Notes: generated by a model from the sequence alone, not told the origin. Positions 20,238 to 32,450 are shown, counted from the stretch's first letter. The stretch: DNA of 64,000 nucleotides from Neocallimastix lanati (nom. inval.) (GCA_016946835.1 JACVTC010000222.1:89037-153036), one strand, 5' to 3'. Program-made: numbers and translations.

Positions 20238-20868
20238 ACCATGGAGGCATTTATTAAAAGGTAACTCCACTCCTTTCACAAATTTCTCTGACCATCGGAA
20301 TCTCTTATATTAAAAGAAACAAGAGAAAATGACTCAACGCTTGGTTCTCTGGGCTTTATTTCTTTCCGAATTCAATTTTAAAATTGTTTATAGTGCTGGT
20401 TCCGCTAATGGTAAACCTGATGCTCTTACTATGCCTCATTAAACGATAATCCTTCTTCTAGTAATATTTCATTTACTGTTTTTCGTCAAGAAAACTTTTG
20501 TGCTATTATTTCTTCCCTCAATGATCAAATTTTAAATGAATGAAAAAATGATGAATTTTATTCTGACATTTGTAATGAATTAAGTTCAGAAAATTCAAGT
20601 AATTCCAGATTAAAAAACTTTTCTATTAGCAACAGTTTTCTTTTTGTTTAAAAATAAAATCTATGTTCCTCCAAATTGTCGTTCTACTATTCTTAACATC
20701 TGGTATGATTCTCCCTCAGCTGGTCATTATGGAATTAAGAAGACTTCTTCTCTAATATATCGTGACTTTTGGTGGCCTTCTCTTTACTCTGATGTTAAAA
20801 ATTACATTCGTTCTTATGATATTTGTTCTCGTTCAAAAGATTTTAAACATAGACCCTATAGTTTTTAA
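20238..20868 (+). pseudogene. G4 RNase H end and integrase zinc-binding region
   Basis: Shifted frames give FNFKIVYSAGSANGKPDALT (20370-20440). The frame 20644-20868 gives NKIYVPPNCRSTILNIWYD, then AGHYGIKKTSSLIYRDFWWP, then SYDICSRSK. The first zinc-ligand His is Tyr here (WYDSPSAGH). The element breaks off at 20868. Confidence 0.75.
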
Positions 20869-23052
20869 TTAAAATTTTTGATTAGAATAAAAAAATATTA
20901 TGGTTTGTGGAACATTTTAAATTTTATTTATTTATTTATTTATTTATTTATTAGATAAAACTAAATATGATCATATTTATTTGTAAAAAAAACAAAGTAC
21001 CATCTTTTAAATATATATAATTTAAAAAGTAATTATAAACAATATGTATAATAGTTAAAACTACCAAAAGAGTATTCATTATCATAATTTCATATATCAT
21101 TATATATATATATTTTTACCACAAAGAAAAAATATGGAAAATATATAATAATATAATATATTATATATAAATAAAATTTAAAAATTAAATAGATTTAATT
21201 GTTATGTTAAAATTAATTTAATAATTTTTTTTTTCACTATTTATTTCTTATTTTAATAAATTTATATTTTTATTATGAAAATCTGTTTAAATTGATAGGT
21301 TTATATATATTATTTGAATAGACAATGAAATAATTGAGAAGGTAGGGTACATGATTTCATGTGTCCATGTAAATATATTCTACTAAATTACAGTCTTTTT
21401 GACAATTATGCAATTGCCAAGGAGCTAGTCCGAAACTCTACGGTACTCATATCTATAGTGGAAATAAAAATATTTATTGAGTATAAGGAATTACTTTTAA
21501 GAAAAAAAAAAAATATACTTTTGTTCAAAATAATAATGAATTTAATTTAATACTTAATCTATTTTTAATATAGAGAATAACCAATTGAATTTAATTTAAT
21601 AACCAATTTCTTGTTTATATATTTAAAATGAAAAATATGAAAAAAAATTCAAAATATTATTCCTTATTCAAAAATAATTCTTAATGTTAAAAAATAATAT
21701 ATAATAAAATTTATTACTAAAACTGTTATCTTAAAATAATAACTATTATGTGTATCTTTTTTATTTATTTTTGGGTGTCTCTAGATTTTTATATTTTTCA
21801 ACCGATTAATCCATGCATATGAAAGCTAATTATTCTTTTTTAAAAAAAATTGAAATTTCTCTATTTATTATTAAATACTAATTATTTAATTATATATATA
21901 TATATTTATAAACTATAAAATTCAAATAAAAATGGAATCATTTTAATATTTAAAATATAGAATAAATATATTTTATAAACTATACAACATAAACTGAGAA
22001 TAATATAAAATAGATTTAATAATAAAATTTTATTTATTTATTTGTCTATCTATTTATTTATTTAAATAATTATTAAAAGTTTGAAAATTAATGCGGGTTA
22101 ATTTTGATGTGTAATTGATGAATTTATAATACTTATCAATATTTTATTTCAATAAAGTGACTTTGTTTAGTTTCTATTTAATTTTATTATTTGTGACATA
22201 CTCTCTTAATAATTTAGCTACTTTTTTAATCATTGACTTTTAATATTGACTTTTAACATTGATTTTTTATAGTAGATACAATTCATATTCATTTTTTTTT
22301 ATTTATTAATTTTTAAATGAATTTTATTTTTAGTAGTAAAATCTAATAATTTTTTTTTGTAATCTTTGAGATTAATATTATCAGAAATTACGTCAAAATT
22401 TTATATTTCCAGTAGTCACAACACATCCATATAGGTAGAACTGTCCCTTCTGAACAACCTTACTGAGTATTCAGCATTGGCGCTTTGACATACATATTAC
22501 TGCTGAAAATTTTTTTTAGTACGCTTTTATTTCTCGGGAGTACTTCTTCAGTTCCTAACTTCCCTATTTTTTAAATTATTATTTAAGTGCTATTATTCAA
22601 ATGAATATTTAAATATTATGCGTTTTTATATCATAATGTTGAAATAACCCTTTTGAAGCTTAGGTCAGTATAACCTAACCCACGGAGAAAAACTTCAAAA
22701 GAAAGAAAAATTTTCTCTTTTTTATTTAAAGGGGAAAAAAGACAATAAAAATAATAAAAATTTATAAAATATTTTTATTTTAATTACTTCTCACATTATT
22801 TATAATATCGAATATTGTGTTTTTAAAATATTTAGAGTGATCAGTACCCATATCATCAAAAAGTTTCTTATTCTATATCTTAATTTTTTTTTTATAATTC
22901 CATTATAATTAAAAAAAAAATTTTTTTTTTTTATATCAAATAATTTCACAAAATTCTATAAAAATTGAATTCTATTTAAAATTTTAATTCGTCTATTAAT
23001 ATCTATATTGAAATAAAATACTTTCTTTATATAAATTAAAATTTTTTTTTAC

Positions 23053-23084
<32 letters not shown>

Positions 23085-23846
23085 TATAATATTTATAATT
23101 GAATTAATTAATAAGATAATTTTTATTTTTATTATTTTTCTTTATTATTTTATTTTTCTAATCTTCTTTTTGTTAATGATTAATATTTATAATGATATAT
23201 AATTTATTTCTATATAAAGTTTTTTTTATTTTTTTATTTTTTTTTTTATTTTTTTTTTTATTGTTGTTTGTTTATATTTTTTTTTAAAAACTATAATAAT
23301 AAATTATAAAATTGTAAAGATGTAAATATAATTATTAATTATAAATATTGATATATATATAAAAATGAAATACAATAAAAAAAAATTTTTTTTTTTTTTT
23401 TCATTACAAAAATAATATTTTTTTTATTATAAATATTTAAATATATATATATATTTTCTATACTTTAAAATAGAAAATTAATAGATAATACTTAGATATA
23501 AAAATTAAATTAAAATTATATATAAAATTATGACTTTTATTTACTTTTTTTTTTTTTATAAAATTTTATTTGATCTTATTTTCTATTTTTATTATTTATT
23601 ATTATTTTTATTTTTTTTTTACTTGTGCTTATTAATGTAATTTCAGTTTTTCTTTTTATTTTATTATATTAATATTTATTTTTTATTTTATATATATATT
23701 AAAAAATTTAAATAATTTTTAATATGTTAATTATATTATATAAATATATATATATGTATTTAATATTATTAATTTTATAATAATAAAGATAATTTTTTTT
23801 TAATTATATAATTAAATAAAAAAAAAATTATTTTTTCCTTTTTCTG

Positions 23847-23847
<1 letters not shown>
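20869..23847. other. AT-rich intergenic DNA
   Basis: About 3 kb with no recognisable gene. It contains TTTA repeats near 20925-20955 and a GC-richer patch at 22410-22700 that is probably an unidentified element remnant. Poly(A), poly(T) and TA runs follow toward the YhgE gene. Confidence 0.6.

Positions 23848-23900
<53 letters not shown>
23848..23900. repeat. 53-base poly(T) run
   Basis: An uninterrupted T run lies just beyond the 3' end of the minus-strand YhgE-type gene (poly(A) in the sense of that gene), with a second A run at 23924-23948. These may be the 3' UTR or mark past retroposition. Confidence 0.9.
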
Positions 23901-23958
23901 CTAATTTCTAATTATTTTTTTTATTAAAAAAAAAAAAAAAAAAAAAAAGAAATTAAAA

Positions 23959-26100
23959 TTAAATAATCATTGCAGTTTGTTCTAATTCCTTTTCAATCTT
24001 TTCAAGCATATGAATTAATGGAGTTCTAAAAATTAAACCCAATAGTAGTGGTATTATTGTGTGAGACCATAACAACAGTGTATATTGAATATATTTATTA
24101 CCGTAGAAACCACAAATAGTTTCTCTTATAAGATTTAGAGCTGGATAGAATGGCATGAAAGGTTGTGCAATTTGATAAGCTTTCGGTAACATTTCCACTG
24201 GGAAAGAACCTCCTGAACCAGCAATTTGTAATACCAGCACGATAACAGATATACCTTCACCAGCTCTACCGAATGAAAGTGTTAGAGAATAAACGAAAAA
24301 TACAAAGACAAAACTAATGCTAACAATAGAATAAATGAAATAGAAAGGATGCTTCACTTGTACCTTCATGAGTATATTACCGACAGCAAGTGTGAAACCT
24401 TGTAAGATGGCAATAATAGCAAAAATAATAAATCTTCCAAAAAATTTTTGATAATTTTTAAGTTTTTCACTTCCCTTCCAATTAATAATATCGGTTCTAA
24501 CAATGGTGATGAGAAAGATACAACCTATCCAACAAGACAAGGTTGTAAAGAATGGTGTCATCTTGGAACCGTAGGATAGCTGAGATCCATTTTTATCTAG
24601 ACCATACATATCAATTTTATTGGTTTGGACAGGAGTAGATAAAAAATTAGCTAAATCCATGGGATCATTTTGGATGAGATTGATAAACTTATTGAATAGA
24701 TCACTTTTTTGGGGGTCACTGAGACTATCGATGACCTTACCGATATCTTTTTCAAGTTTAGTACAGGCACTATCTATGTCTTCAGATAAGTCTTTCGTAT
24801 TTCCTAAGATTTTCAATAAACTTGCTAAGGCAGAATCGACATCTTTGGTGGCACCATCTAAATCAGAAAATAAATCAGACATGATCTCCATAGATTTAGA
24901 AGAATTATCAAAGGCACGACTTAAATTATTTTTAATATCATTTTTGTAGGCGTTGTGGATGTCTTTTTCTTGAATTTGAATATTCTTTATTTTATTACTG
25001 ATATTCTTGATATCCTTTTCGGTTTCACGATGATTCGAAATAATTGTTTGGGTATTATCGATTTCGGAGACGATTTTATCAAGTTGATCCTGTAGAGAAC
25101 TTAAGCCTCTTAACGGAATTCGTTCACCGGTTTTCGATAAAAGATCTTGTATATTTATAATTCTTTTTCTGTTATCGGTAAGCTTAGAATTAATTCTGTC
25201 GACTTTACCTGAAATCAATTCTTTATTTTCTTTAAGGGGATCCAAATGAATAGAATTAGCAATTTTTAAAATTTCTTGGATATCGCTTTCAATGGAAGCG
25301 ACGACATCTTCAATAGTATCAGATAAATTTTTGAAAGAATTCATGGTTCCTTTCAAATTTGAAATTCCGTCTTTGGTGGTTCCAGTGAGAGAATCAACTG
25401 TAGGAAGTAAGTCTCTTATGGCAGAAATAGAATTACTGGTAGAATCTGAGATTAATTTTAAGATTTTGAATAGAGACCTTAAATTTGAAACACCTTCTTT
25501 CCCTTCATTAAGTTTTCCTGTAATAATGTCGGTAGAATTGAATTTCTTTGTTACTAATTTCACCGTACTAGTAGTACCCAAACCTTTATAGAATATTGCA
25601 TTGACGATATTTTGGTTGATGGTGGTTTGAATGGCATTCACTGCCTTACTGACAATAATCGGAGCGATAGCATTTTTTTTTTGATTGACCTGGAAGTCGA
25701 GCTCCGGTCTTTTCATTTGACCTGTTTCAAAAATATTAATTATATTTTTACTGAAGTCCTCAGGAATATCAACTTCACCGTAGATTTCACTTTTAAGAAC
25801 TTTTTCTTTGGCTTCCACCTCATCAAGGAAAAACCATTTAATTGAATTATTTTCTTTCATGCCATCTACTAAACTTTTACCCATATTTATATCTGCACCA
25901 AGAATAGTAGCACCCTTATCCTTATTGACGATAGCAATTGGTAAATTACTTGTATTTTCATATGGATTCCAAGTGGAATCAATATTAAGCCAAGAATATA
26001 TACCTGGTAAAAAGATTAAACCCAATAAAACAAATACAGCTGCTGGTCGCTTACATATTTCTTTTACATCATTTATGAAAATAGCTATTATCTTTCTCAT
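23959..26100 (-). CDS. YhgE/Pip-type membrane protein, paralogue 1
   Basis: 713 residues, intronless, ATG at 26100. Architecture matches bacterial YhgE/Pip (phage-infection-protein) proteins. There is one N-terminal transmembrane helix (about 18-40), then the conserved LPIAIVNKDKGA region (about 53-64). A long central region (about 180-480) is predicted to be helical or coiled-coil and rich in Asn, Ser, Asp and Lys. Five or six C-terminal transmembrane segments follow (about 505-700), including QIAGSGGSFPVEMLP. In Firmicutes the family is ABC-2-like; Lactococcus Pip is a phage receptor and EsaA is a type VII secretion part. Its role in a fungus is unknown. It aligns end to end with the protein at 28595-30733, and tandem same-strand placement indicates gene duplication. 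Absence of introns and bacterial family membership suggest horizontal acquisition. Confidence 0.88.
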   Translation of the reverse strand: MRKIIAIFINDVKEICKRPAAVFVLLGLIFLPGIYSWLNIDSTWNPYENTSNLPIAIVNKDKGATILGADINMGKSLVDGMKENNSIKWFFLDEVEAKEKVLKSEIYGEVDIPEDFSKNIINIFETGQMKRPELDFQVNQKKNAIAPIIVSKAVNAIQTTINQNIVNAIFYKGLGTTSTVKLVTKKFNSTDIITGKLNEGKEGVSNLRSLFKILKLISDSTSNSISAIRDLLPTVDSLTGTTKDGISNLKGTMNSFKNLSDTIEDVVASIESDIQEILKIANSIHLDPLKENKELISGKVDRINSKLTDNRKRIINIQDLLSKTGERIPLRGLSSLQDQLDKIVSEIDNTQTIISNHRETEKDIKNISNKIKNIQIQEKDIHNAYKNDIKNNLSRAFDNSSKSMEIMSDLFSDLDGATKDVDSALASLLKILGNTKDLSEDIDSACTKLEKDIGKVIDSLSDPQKSDLFNKFINLIQNDPMDLANFLSTPVQTNKIDMYGLDKNGSQLSYGSKMTPFFTTLSCWIGCIFLITIVRTDIINWKGSEKLKNYQKFFGRFIIFAIIAILQGFTLAVGNILMKVQVKHPFYFIYSIVSISFVFVFFVYSLTLSFGRAGEGISVIVLVLQIAGSGGSFPVEMLPKAYQIAQPFMPFYPALNLIRETICGFYGNKYIQYTLLLWSHTIIPLLLGLIFRTPLIHMLEKIEKELEQTAMII

Positions 26101-26109
26101 TTTTAGTTT

Positions 26110-26210
26110 ATTTTATTTTAAATTTTATTATTTTAAATTTTATTATTTTAAATTTTATTATTTTAAATTTTATTATTTTAAATTTTATTATTTTAAATTT
26201 TATTATTTTA
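26110..26210. repeat. 15-bp tandem repeat in the 5' region of YhgE paralogue 1
   Basis: About seven copies of a TTTTAAATTTTATTA unit occupy 10-110 bp upstream of the start codon (minus strand). They form a 5' UTR or core-promoter minisatellite. Confidence 0.9.
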
Positions 26211-26242
26211 CTTCATATATTATGAATATAGTTTTAAGTTAA

Positions 26243-26312
26243 AATATTTTAATTTATTTAATTTTAACTTATTTTTATTTAATTTAATGTAATTTAATTT
26301 TATTTTATACTT

Positions 26313-26348
<36 letters not shown>

Positions 26349-28594
26349 TTTAGTTTGCTAAAAAATTAAATTGATTTATTTTTTTTCTTTTAAAAATTTT
26401 ATTTATGTTTACTAACATAATATTCAATTTACTTTTTTTTTTTTTTTTTTTAATTTATTGATTTTATTTTATTTTATTTTATATTAAAGAATATTTATTA
26501 TTTAATTTCGTTTTCTTTATTTATTTCTATTTATTTCATTTTTTTTATTTATATTATAATTTTAATTCTTTTATTCATTTTTATACAAAAAAATTACTTA
26601 TTTTTTTCTTTTTTTATATTTATTTATATAAGAAAGAATTTATAAAAAAAAAAAATACGTATATTATTTTTACCATTCAAATATTCTTTCCTTTTTAATT
26701 TACTATTTCTTTATTATTAATTATCTTTAGATAATTTTTTTTAATATAAGAATTAAAAAAATTTTCTTTTTTTTTTAAAAAAAAAAAAAAACAGAAAATT
26801 TTTTTATTTTTATATATTTTTATTTATATATTATTTAATATTAATATTGGATAATAATATTTTAAATAAATATTAATTTATATATTTATATATAATATTT
26901 ATTTATTTATATATTAATTTATTAATTTATTAATTTATTTATATATTAATTAATTTATTTATTTATATATTTATTTATTTATTTATTTATTAATTTATTT
27001 TCTATTTTTTATTGTATTTATTAGTATTAATAGTATTTACTTTTGATTTAAAAAAATTTAAAAATAATAAGAATATAATAATAATAATGACAAAATCATC
27101 CTATTTTTTTTTTTTTTATGAAAATTTTAAAGAATAAAAAAAAAAAAAAAAAGAACAATAAAAGTTTTTTTCTCTCTATAAATAAGTGAATGAAATTGAT
27201 AAATAATAAAAATTGTTGGATACATAGAAAATAAAAAAAAAAAAATAATAAACTTTATTTAATATTTTTTTTTATTAAATAATTTATTATTTTTTTTTGT
27301 TTTTAAAATAATATTAAAACTTTATATTCTATATAATTTCAATTCAGTTATATTATATATATTGTTCTCAATATATTTATTTATTTTCGAAAGTTACAAA
27401 ACGCATAAAATTTTTAAAATAGACTAAATTTTTCAATAAATTCTAATAAATATTATGTACAATAAATATTATTATGTATTATAAAATGATTTCAATTTCA
27501 ATGATTAAATTGAATTAATAATAAAAATAAAATAGATCTTGTTAAACATACTCAAAAGCTATTTATTAAGACTAAACATTCACTTGTTATAAAGAACAAC
27601 TTTCTACTGCTAAATAGAAAGTAAATCCTATAAATTAAAAGTAAATGATAAGATATATGGAATGGAAGAGAGCATAATAATAATTTTATTAATGGCTAAA
27701 ATATTATTTTTTAAACTTTTCTTTATTCATTCCAAATTCACAAAATAACCTAATTGATTTTTTTGAAAATCAATATCAAATAAAGTTTTAAATAATATAA
27801 TAGATATTAATAATAGATATTTTTAATAATATTAATTATAATATTAATTAAAAATAATAATAATAATAATAATAAATAATTAAATAATTAATCACTGCCT
27901 TTATTAAATTTCAATTTATTGAAAAAGACAAACATAAATAAATAAAGTTAAAAAAAAAAAAATTAAAATTATTTATTAAATAATGGCAGTTATTACATAA
28001 TTTATTTATTAATATTATTATTTTTTTTATTAAATATTTTTATCATTACTTTACTAATTATTTACTAATTGATAATTAATAAATACTATTATTATTTATT
28101 TATTATTTATTATTTATTAATAAATATTCTTTTTATTATTTATTATTCTATTATATATTTATTTATTTATGTATTATTTATTTATTTATAATTTATTATC
28201 TATTATTCAATTATTTATTATTTATTATTTATTATTTATTATTTATTATTTATTATTTATAATTTATTATTTATTATTTATAATTTATTATTTATTATTT
28301 ATTATTTATTTCAGATTTTTTTTTTTATTCAAAATAAGAATATAAAAAAAATATACATATAATCCATTTGTGAATATATCATCTACTGAAAAAAAAAAAA
28401 AATAATAATAAATAATTTATTATTATTATTATTATTATTATTTTTTGTTTCAACTTTAATTTTATTAAAGAATAAAAGAATAAATTAATACTTGATATAT
28501 GATATTGTTACTTTTTAAATATATATTTATATATTTAAAAATTAAAAAAAAAAAAGGTTCTTATATATACATAAATATATATTTGAATCAATTT
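26243..28594. other. Intergenic DNA between the YhgE paralogues
   Basis: AT-rich with TTTA and TTA repeats (26900-27000, 28080-28310) and poly(A)/poly(T) runs. No gene seen. It includes the promoter of paralogue 1 and the 3' region of paralogue 2. Confidence 0.6.
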
Positions 28595-30733
28595 TTATAC
28601 AAAGGTAACAATATGAGTTTTTTCTAATTGTTGATTGAATTTTTGTTTCAAATTAATAATTGGATTTCGGAAAATTAAACCTAATAATAATGGAAGAATG
28701 ATATGAGCTAATAGCATCAACATATAGATGGCATAATCATTACCGTAAAAACCACCAATAGTTTCTCTTAAAGCATTCATACCCGGATAGAGTGGCATAA
28801 TCAGTTGTATAGCTCCATAAATTCTAGGTAATAATTCCGTAGGGAAGGTACCACCAGAACCTGCCACCTGTACGACCAATGCCAAAATACTAAAGGCATG
28901 ACCAATTCTACCAAAGCAAACAGCCATAGTATATATAAAGAATACATAGACTAAACTACACGTCATGATGGTGAAGATGAAAGCAAAAATATGGAGGGCT
29001 TGAACTTTCAAGATAAGGTCTCCTATGGCGATGATGAAGCCTTGCATTAAACCTATGACTCCGAAAATACCAAATCTACCGAGAAATATTTCATAATTTT
29101 TAAACTTTTCCATACCTTCCATATCCGTAACGTCTGTTCTGACAACAGAAATAAGACCGATACCACCTACCCAGCATGCTAAAATAGAATAAAATGGACT
29201 CAATTTAGAACCGTAGGCTAATGGTTCGCCTTTCGAATCGGTACCGTAAATTGCAATTTCATTCGTTTTAACTGGTGTGGATAAAAAGTCGGCCACATCT
29301 TCCGGACTATTTTTCATAATATTAGTAATTTTATCATAGAGTTCATTTTTCTTGGAATCTTCAAGAATTTCAATAATTTTATCGATTTCTTTCTGAAGTT
29401 TGGAACTGATGCTATTTAAGCTATCGGTTAATTCCTTGGTATTATCTAGGGCCTTTATCACACCAGACAAAGCAGAATCGGATTTTTGGGCAATAGTATT
29501 TACACCGGTTAATAGGCTAGACATTGTATTCAGGGAGTGAGTGGAATAGTAAAAGGCATCATTTATATCATTTTTAATATCATTTTGGTAGGCTCTATAG
29601 ACTCCTTCCTTCTGAGATTGAATACTTTTTAATTTCTTATTGATGGATTTAATATCACTCTCGGTTTTACGATTATTCGCGATAATGGTTTGAGTATTAT
29701 TAATTTCATTGACGATGTTTTGAAGTTGCTCCTGAAATGGACTCAATGTATCCAATGAAACATACAAACCAGTACTAGATAAAAAGTTTTGAATTCTCTG
29801 AATTCTTTGTTTTTCATCTGATAGGAAGGCATCAACCTCATCTATTTTATTAGAAATTATTTCAGCGTTTTCTCTTTGAGGATTTAAATTTATGGAATGG
29901 ATAATATTATTTCCTTCATTTTCTAGGGAAACAATGGTATTATCCATAACAACAGATAATCCTTTCATTGAATCCATGGCCCCTTGAATATTTAAGATTC
30001 CATCCTTGGTAGTATCGGTTAAGGAATCAATAGTTGGAAGTGTTTTTCTAAGCTTAGAGAGCGAATTATTTGTGGAGTCGGCAGTTTTTTCCAAAATTCC
30101 AAAAATTGATTTTAAATTCGAAATACTATCTTTACTTTTCTCAAGTCCATCGATAAATTTATCAATGGATTCAGTGAACTTATTTAGGAGATCTTTATCT
30201 TCTATTGTTTCTAGCGCCTTTAAAATTATTTTATTAGCAATATTTTGATTAATGTTATCTTTGATGGTAGAGACTGCCTTATTTACAATAATTGGAGTTA
30301 CAGGATTTTTTTTATGATTAATTGTAAAATCAAGTTGTGGTTTTATAATTTCACCGCTGTTGAAAACAGAGATTAATTGTTGACTGAAATTTTCAGGAAA
30401 AACAATTTTACCATAGACATCACTATTTCTTACTTTTTCTTCAGCTTCATTATCACTAAGGAAAAGCCATTTCATTGATTCATTATTTCTTAAATTTTCA
30501 ACCAAACTATTACCCATATTTATATTACTATCAAGAATATTGGCTCCTTTATCTTTATTAACAATAGCAATTGGTAAATTACCAGTATTTTGATATGGAT
30601 CCCATGTACAATTAATATAAATCCATGCATATAAACCTGGTAATAAAGCTAAACCAAATAGCATCATAGCAGCTATTGGCTTCTTCAAAATTCTTTTAAA
30701 ATCATTGACAAAAATTGTAAGAATATTTTTCAT
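28595..30733 (-). CDS. YhgE/Pip-type membrane protein, paralogue 2
   Basis: 712 residues, intronless, ATG at 30733. Same layout as paralogue 1: N-terminal helix (about 20-40), LPIAIVNKDKGANI, long Asn/Ser/Lys-rich central helical region with DSLTDTTKDGI and NNTQTIIANNRKTE stretches shared with paralogue 1, then LSTPVKTNEI leading into the multi-helix C-terminus with QVAGSGGTFPTELLP and RETIGGFYGN. The shared spacing and nearly equal length (712 versus 713) show full-length duplication. In bacteria the family is a cell-envelope membrane protein; the fungal location (plasma or internal membrane) cannot be told from sequence. No cleavable signal peptide is apparent because the first helix is likely a membrane anchor. 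Confidence 0.88.
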   Translation of the reverse strand: MKNILTIFVNDFKRILKKPIAAMMLFGLALLPGLYAWIYINCTWDPYQNTGNLPIAIVNKDKGANILDSNINMGNSLVENLRNNESMKWLFLSDNEAEEKVRNSDVYGKIVFPENFSQQLISVFNSGEIIKPQLDFTINHKKNPVTPIIVNKAVSTIKDNINQNIANKIILKALETIEDKDLLNKFTESIDKFIDGLEKSKDSISNLKSIFGILEKTADSTNNSLSKLRKTLPTIDSLTDTTKDGILNIQGAMDSMKGLSVVMDNTIVSLENEGNNIIHSINLNPQRENAEIISNKIDEVDAFLSDEKQRIQRIQNFLSSTGLYVSLDTLSPFQEQLQNIVNEINNTQTIIANNRKTESDIKSINKKLKSIQSQKEGVYRAYQNDIKNDINDAFYYSTHSLNTMSSLLTGVNTIAQKSDSALSGVIKALDNTKELTDSLNSISSKLQKEIDKIIEILEDSKKNELYDKITNIMKNSPEDVADFLSTPVKTNEIAIYGTDSKGEPLAYGSKLSPFYSILACWVGGIGLISVVRTDVTDMEGMEKFKNYEIFLGRFGIFGVIGLMQGFIIAIGDLILKVQALHIFAFIFTIMTCSLVYVFFIYTMAVCFGRIGHAFSILALVVQVAGSGGTFPTELLPRIYGAIQLIMPLYPGMNALRETIGGFYGNDYAIYMLMLLAHIILPLLLGLIFRNPIINLKQKFNQQLEKTHIVTFV

Positions 30734-30775
30734 TTTGGTTAAAACAATATTAAATTACAATATTAAATAAAATTT

Positions 30776-31005
30776 TCATTTTATTTTATTTAATTTTGTT
30801 TTATTTTATTTTATTTTATTATATTTTATCCTATTTTATTATATTTTATCTTATTTTATTATATTTTATCTTATTTTATTTTATTTTATTTTATTTTATT
30901 TTATCTTATTTTATTTTATTTTATTTTATTTTATTTTATTTTATTTTATTTTATTTTATTTTATTTTATTTTATTTTATTTTATTTTATTTTATTTTACT
31001 ATATT
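30776..31005. repeat. (TTTTA)n microsatellite upstream of YhgE paralogue 2
   Basis: A roughly 230-bp run of TTTTA pentanucleotides with a few TTATA/TTATC variants starts about 45 bp upstream of the start codon. It is analogous in position and composition to the 15-bp repeat before paralogue 1. Confidence 0.9.
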
Positions 31006-31029
31006 TTAAATATTAAATTTTAGATATAT

Positions 31030-31257
31030 CATTTAATATTAATAATCTTTTTTTGTATATATATAATAAAAAAAAAACAATTGTTTTATTCTTACAATAA
31101 TTCAAAATATTCATAAATATTTTTTTTTATATTTCTTCCTTTTTTTTATTTTTATTTTATTTTTTTTTTTTTTTTAATAATAAAGAAAGAAAAGTATTTT
31201 TCTTTTTTTTTTTTTTTTTTTTACTTACTTTCAACCTGTTCGTATTATTCTACAAAA

Positions 31258-31289
<32 letters not shown>

Positions 31290-31777
31290 AGTTTTTATTT
31301 ATTTATTTATTAATTCATTAAATAAATAGAAATATGTCAATCTCATTGGTTGAAACTCTGAAGTCCATATAAAAAAATGGATACAAAATAAATATAAAGA
31401 AAAAGATAAAAAAGAAAAAAGAAAAAAAAAATTTAATTAAATCCAAAAAAAAAAAAAAAGAAAAAGAAAAAATAAAATAAAATAAATTAAATTAAATTAA
31501 ATAAAATTAAATTAAATAAAATAAAGTTAATAAAATAAAATTGTATATATAAAAGATTGTGTATAATAATAAATTTAATCATATATAGCAATAAAATAAT
31601 AATTAAAGGAAGCATATATAGCAATGTAATAGTAATATATTTATATATATAATAAAATAATATAGAAATATATATATTAAACAAAAGATAAATATATATT
31701 AAAAGATAGTATATAATAATAATAATAACAAAAGATTGTATATATTAAACATAGTATTTATAATAATAATAAAAATA

Positions 31778-31870
<93 letters not shown>

Positions 31871-32450
31871 GACTATATTTATATTAATCATAAAGTATAT
31901 TATTAATAATAATAATTATCATTCAATTATAATTAAATGTAAAATTAAGCCAACTCTAAATAACATTTTGTTTTAATTAGGAATAAAAGGATTTATTAAT
32001 TAATTATGTTTAGGTTATTTACAGTTAAATAAATATGAAAAATTAATTTTTTTTTTAATGATATATAAATAAATATTTTATTTCAATTTTAAGTTGACAT
32101 TTTATTAGTTAGTAATACAGTAAAATAAAATAACATAAAAATATATATTATAAAATATATTATTAATAAAATAAATACTTTAAAAGTATTTGAGAAAATA
32201 AATATAAATTATTAACAATAAATTTATGTCAATAGCATAAAAACATAAATTTATTATATCACAATATTTTAATGTCGTTTCATTCTTTTCATTTTGTGAT
32301 ATTTAATAATAAGTAGACCTATTTTATATTATTAATTATTAAAGTTTTATAAATAATTTATTTTATTAATTATTAAGGTTGATAGTAATATTTTAAATCA
32401 ATAATAATCGATAAAATTTTATTATATCTCAAAAAAAAAAAAAAAAAATT
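31030..32450. other. AT-rich intergenic DNA
   Basis: Homopolymer runs, AT repeats (31266-31288) and an AAT microsatellite listed separately. No gene seen. Confidence 0.6.
31783..31869. repeat. (AAT)n microsatellite
   Basis: About 29 consecutive AAT units. Confidence 0.95.

Larger units (their letters stand above)
17184..20868 (+). mobile_element. Ty3/gypsy element G4, 5' two thirds
   Basis: Putative LTR, Gag, aspartic protease, reverse transcriptase, RNase H and integrase zinc-binding region occur in order. The element stops just before the integrase core (…HRPYSF at 20868) and runs into AT-rich DNA, so the rest of integrase and the 3' LTR are missing. Multiple frameshifts are present. Confidence 0.8.

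Noticed and set aside
24620-26242. Plus-strand ORFs opposite the YhgE genes (for example 24620-24949, 25292-25591, 25612-25845, 30006-30248)
   Set aside because: Antisense shadows of intact minus-strand genes with no independent domain.
30796-31023. 75-residue ORF made of FILFY repeats
   Set aside because: It is simply the translation of the TTTTA microsatellite upstream of a YhgE gene. The same applies to frames at 25808-26242, 31487-31684, 32545-32896 and 58481-58663.
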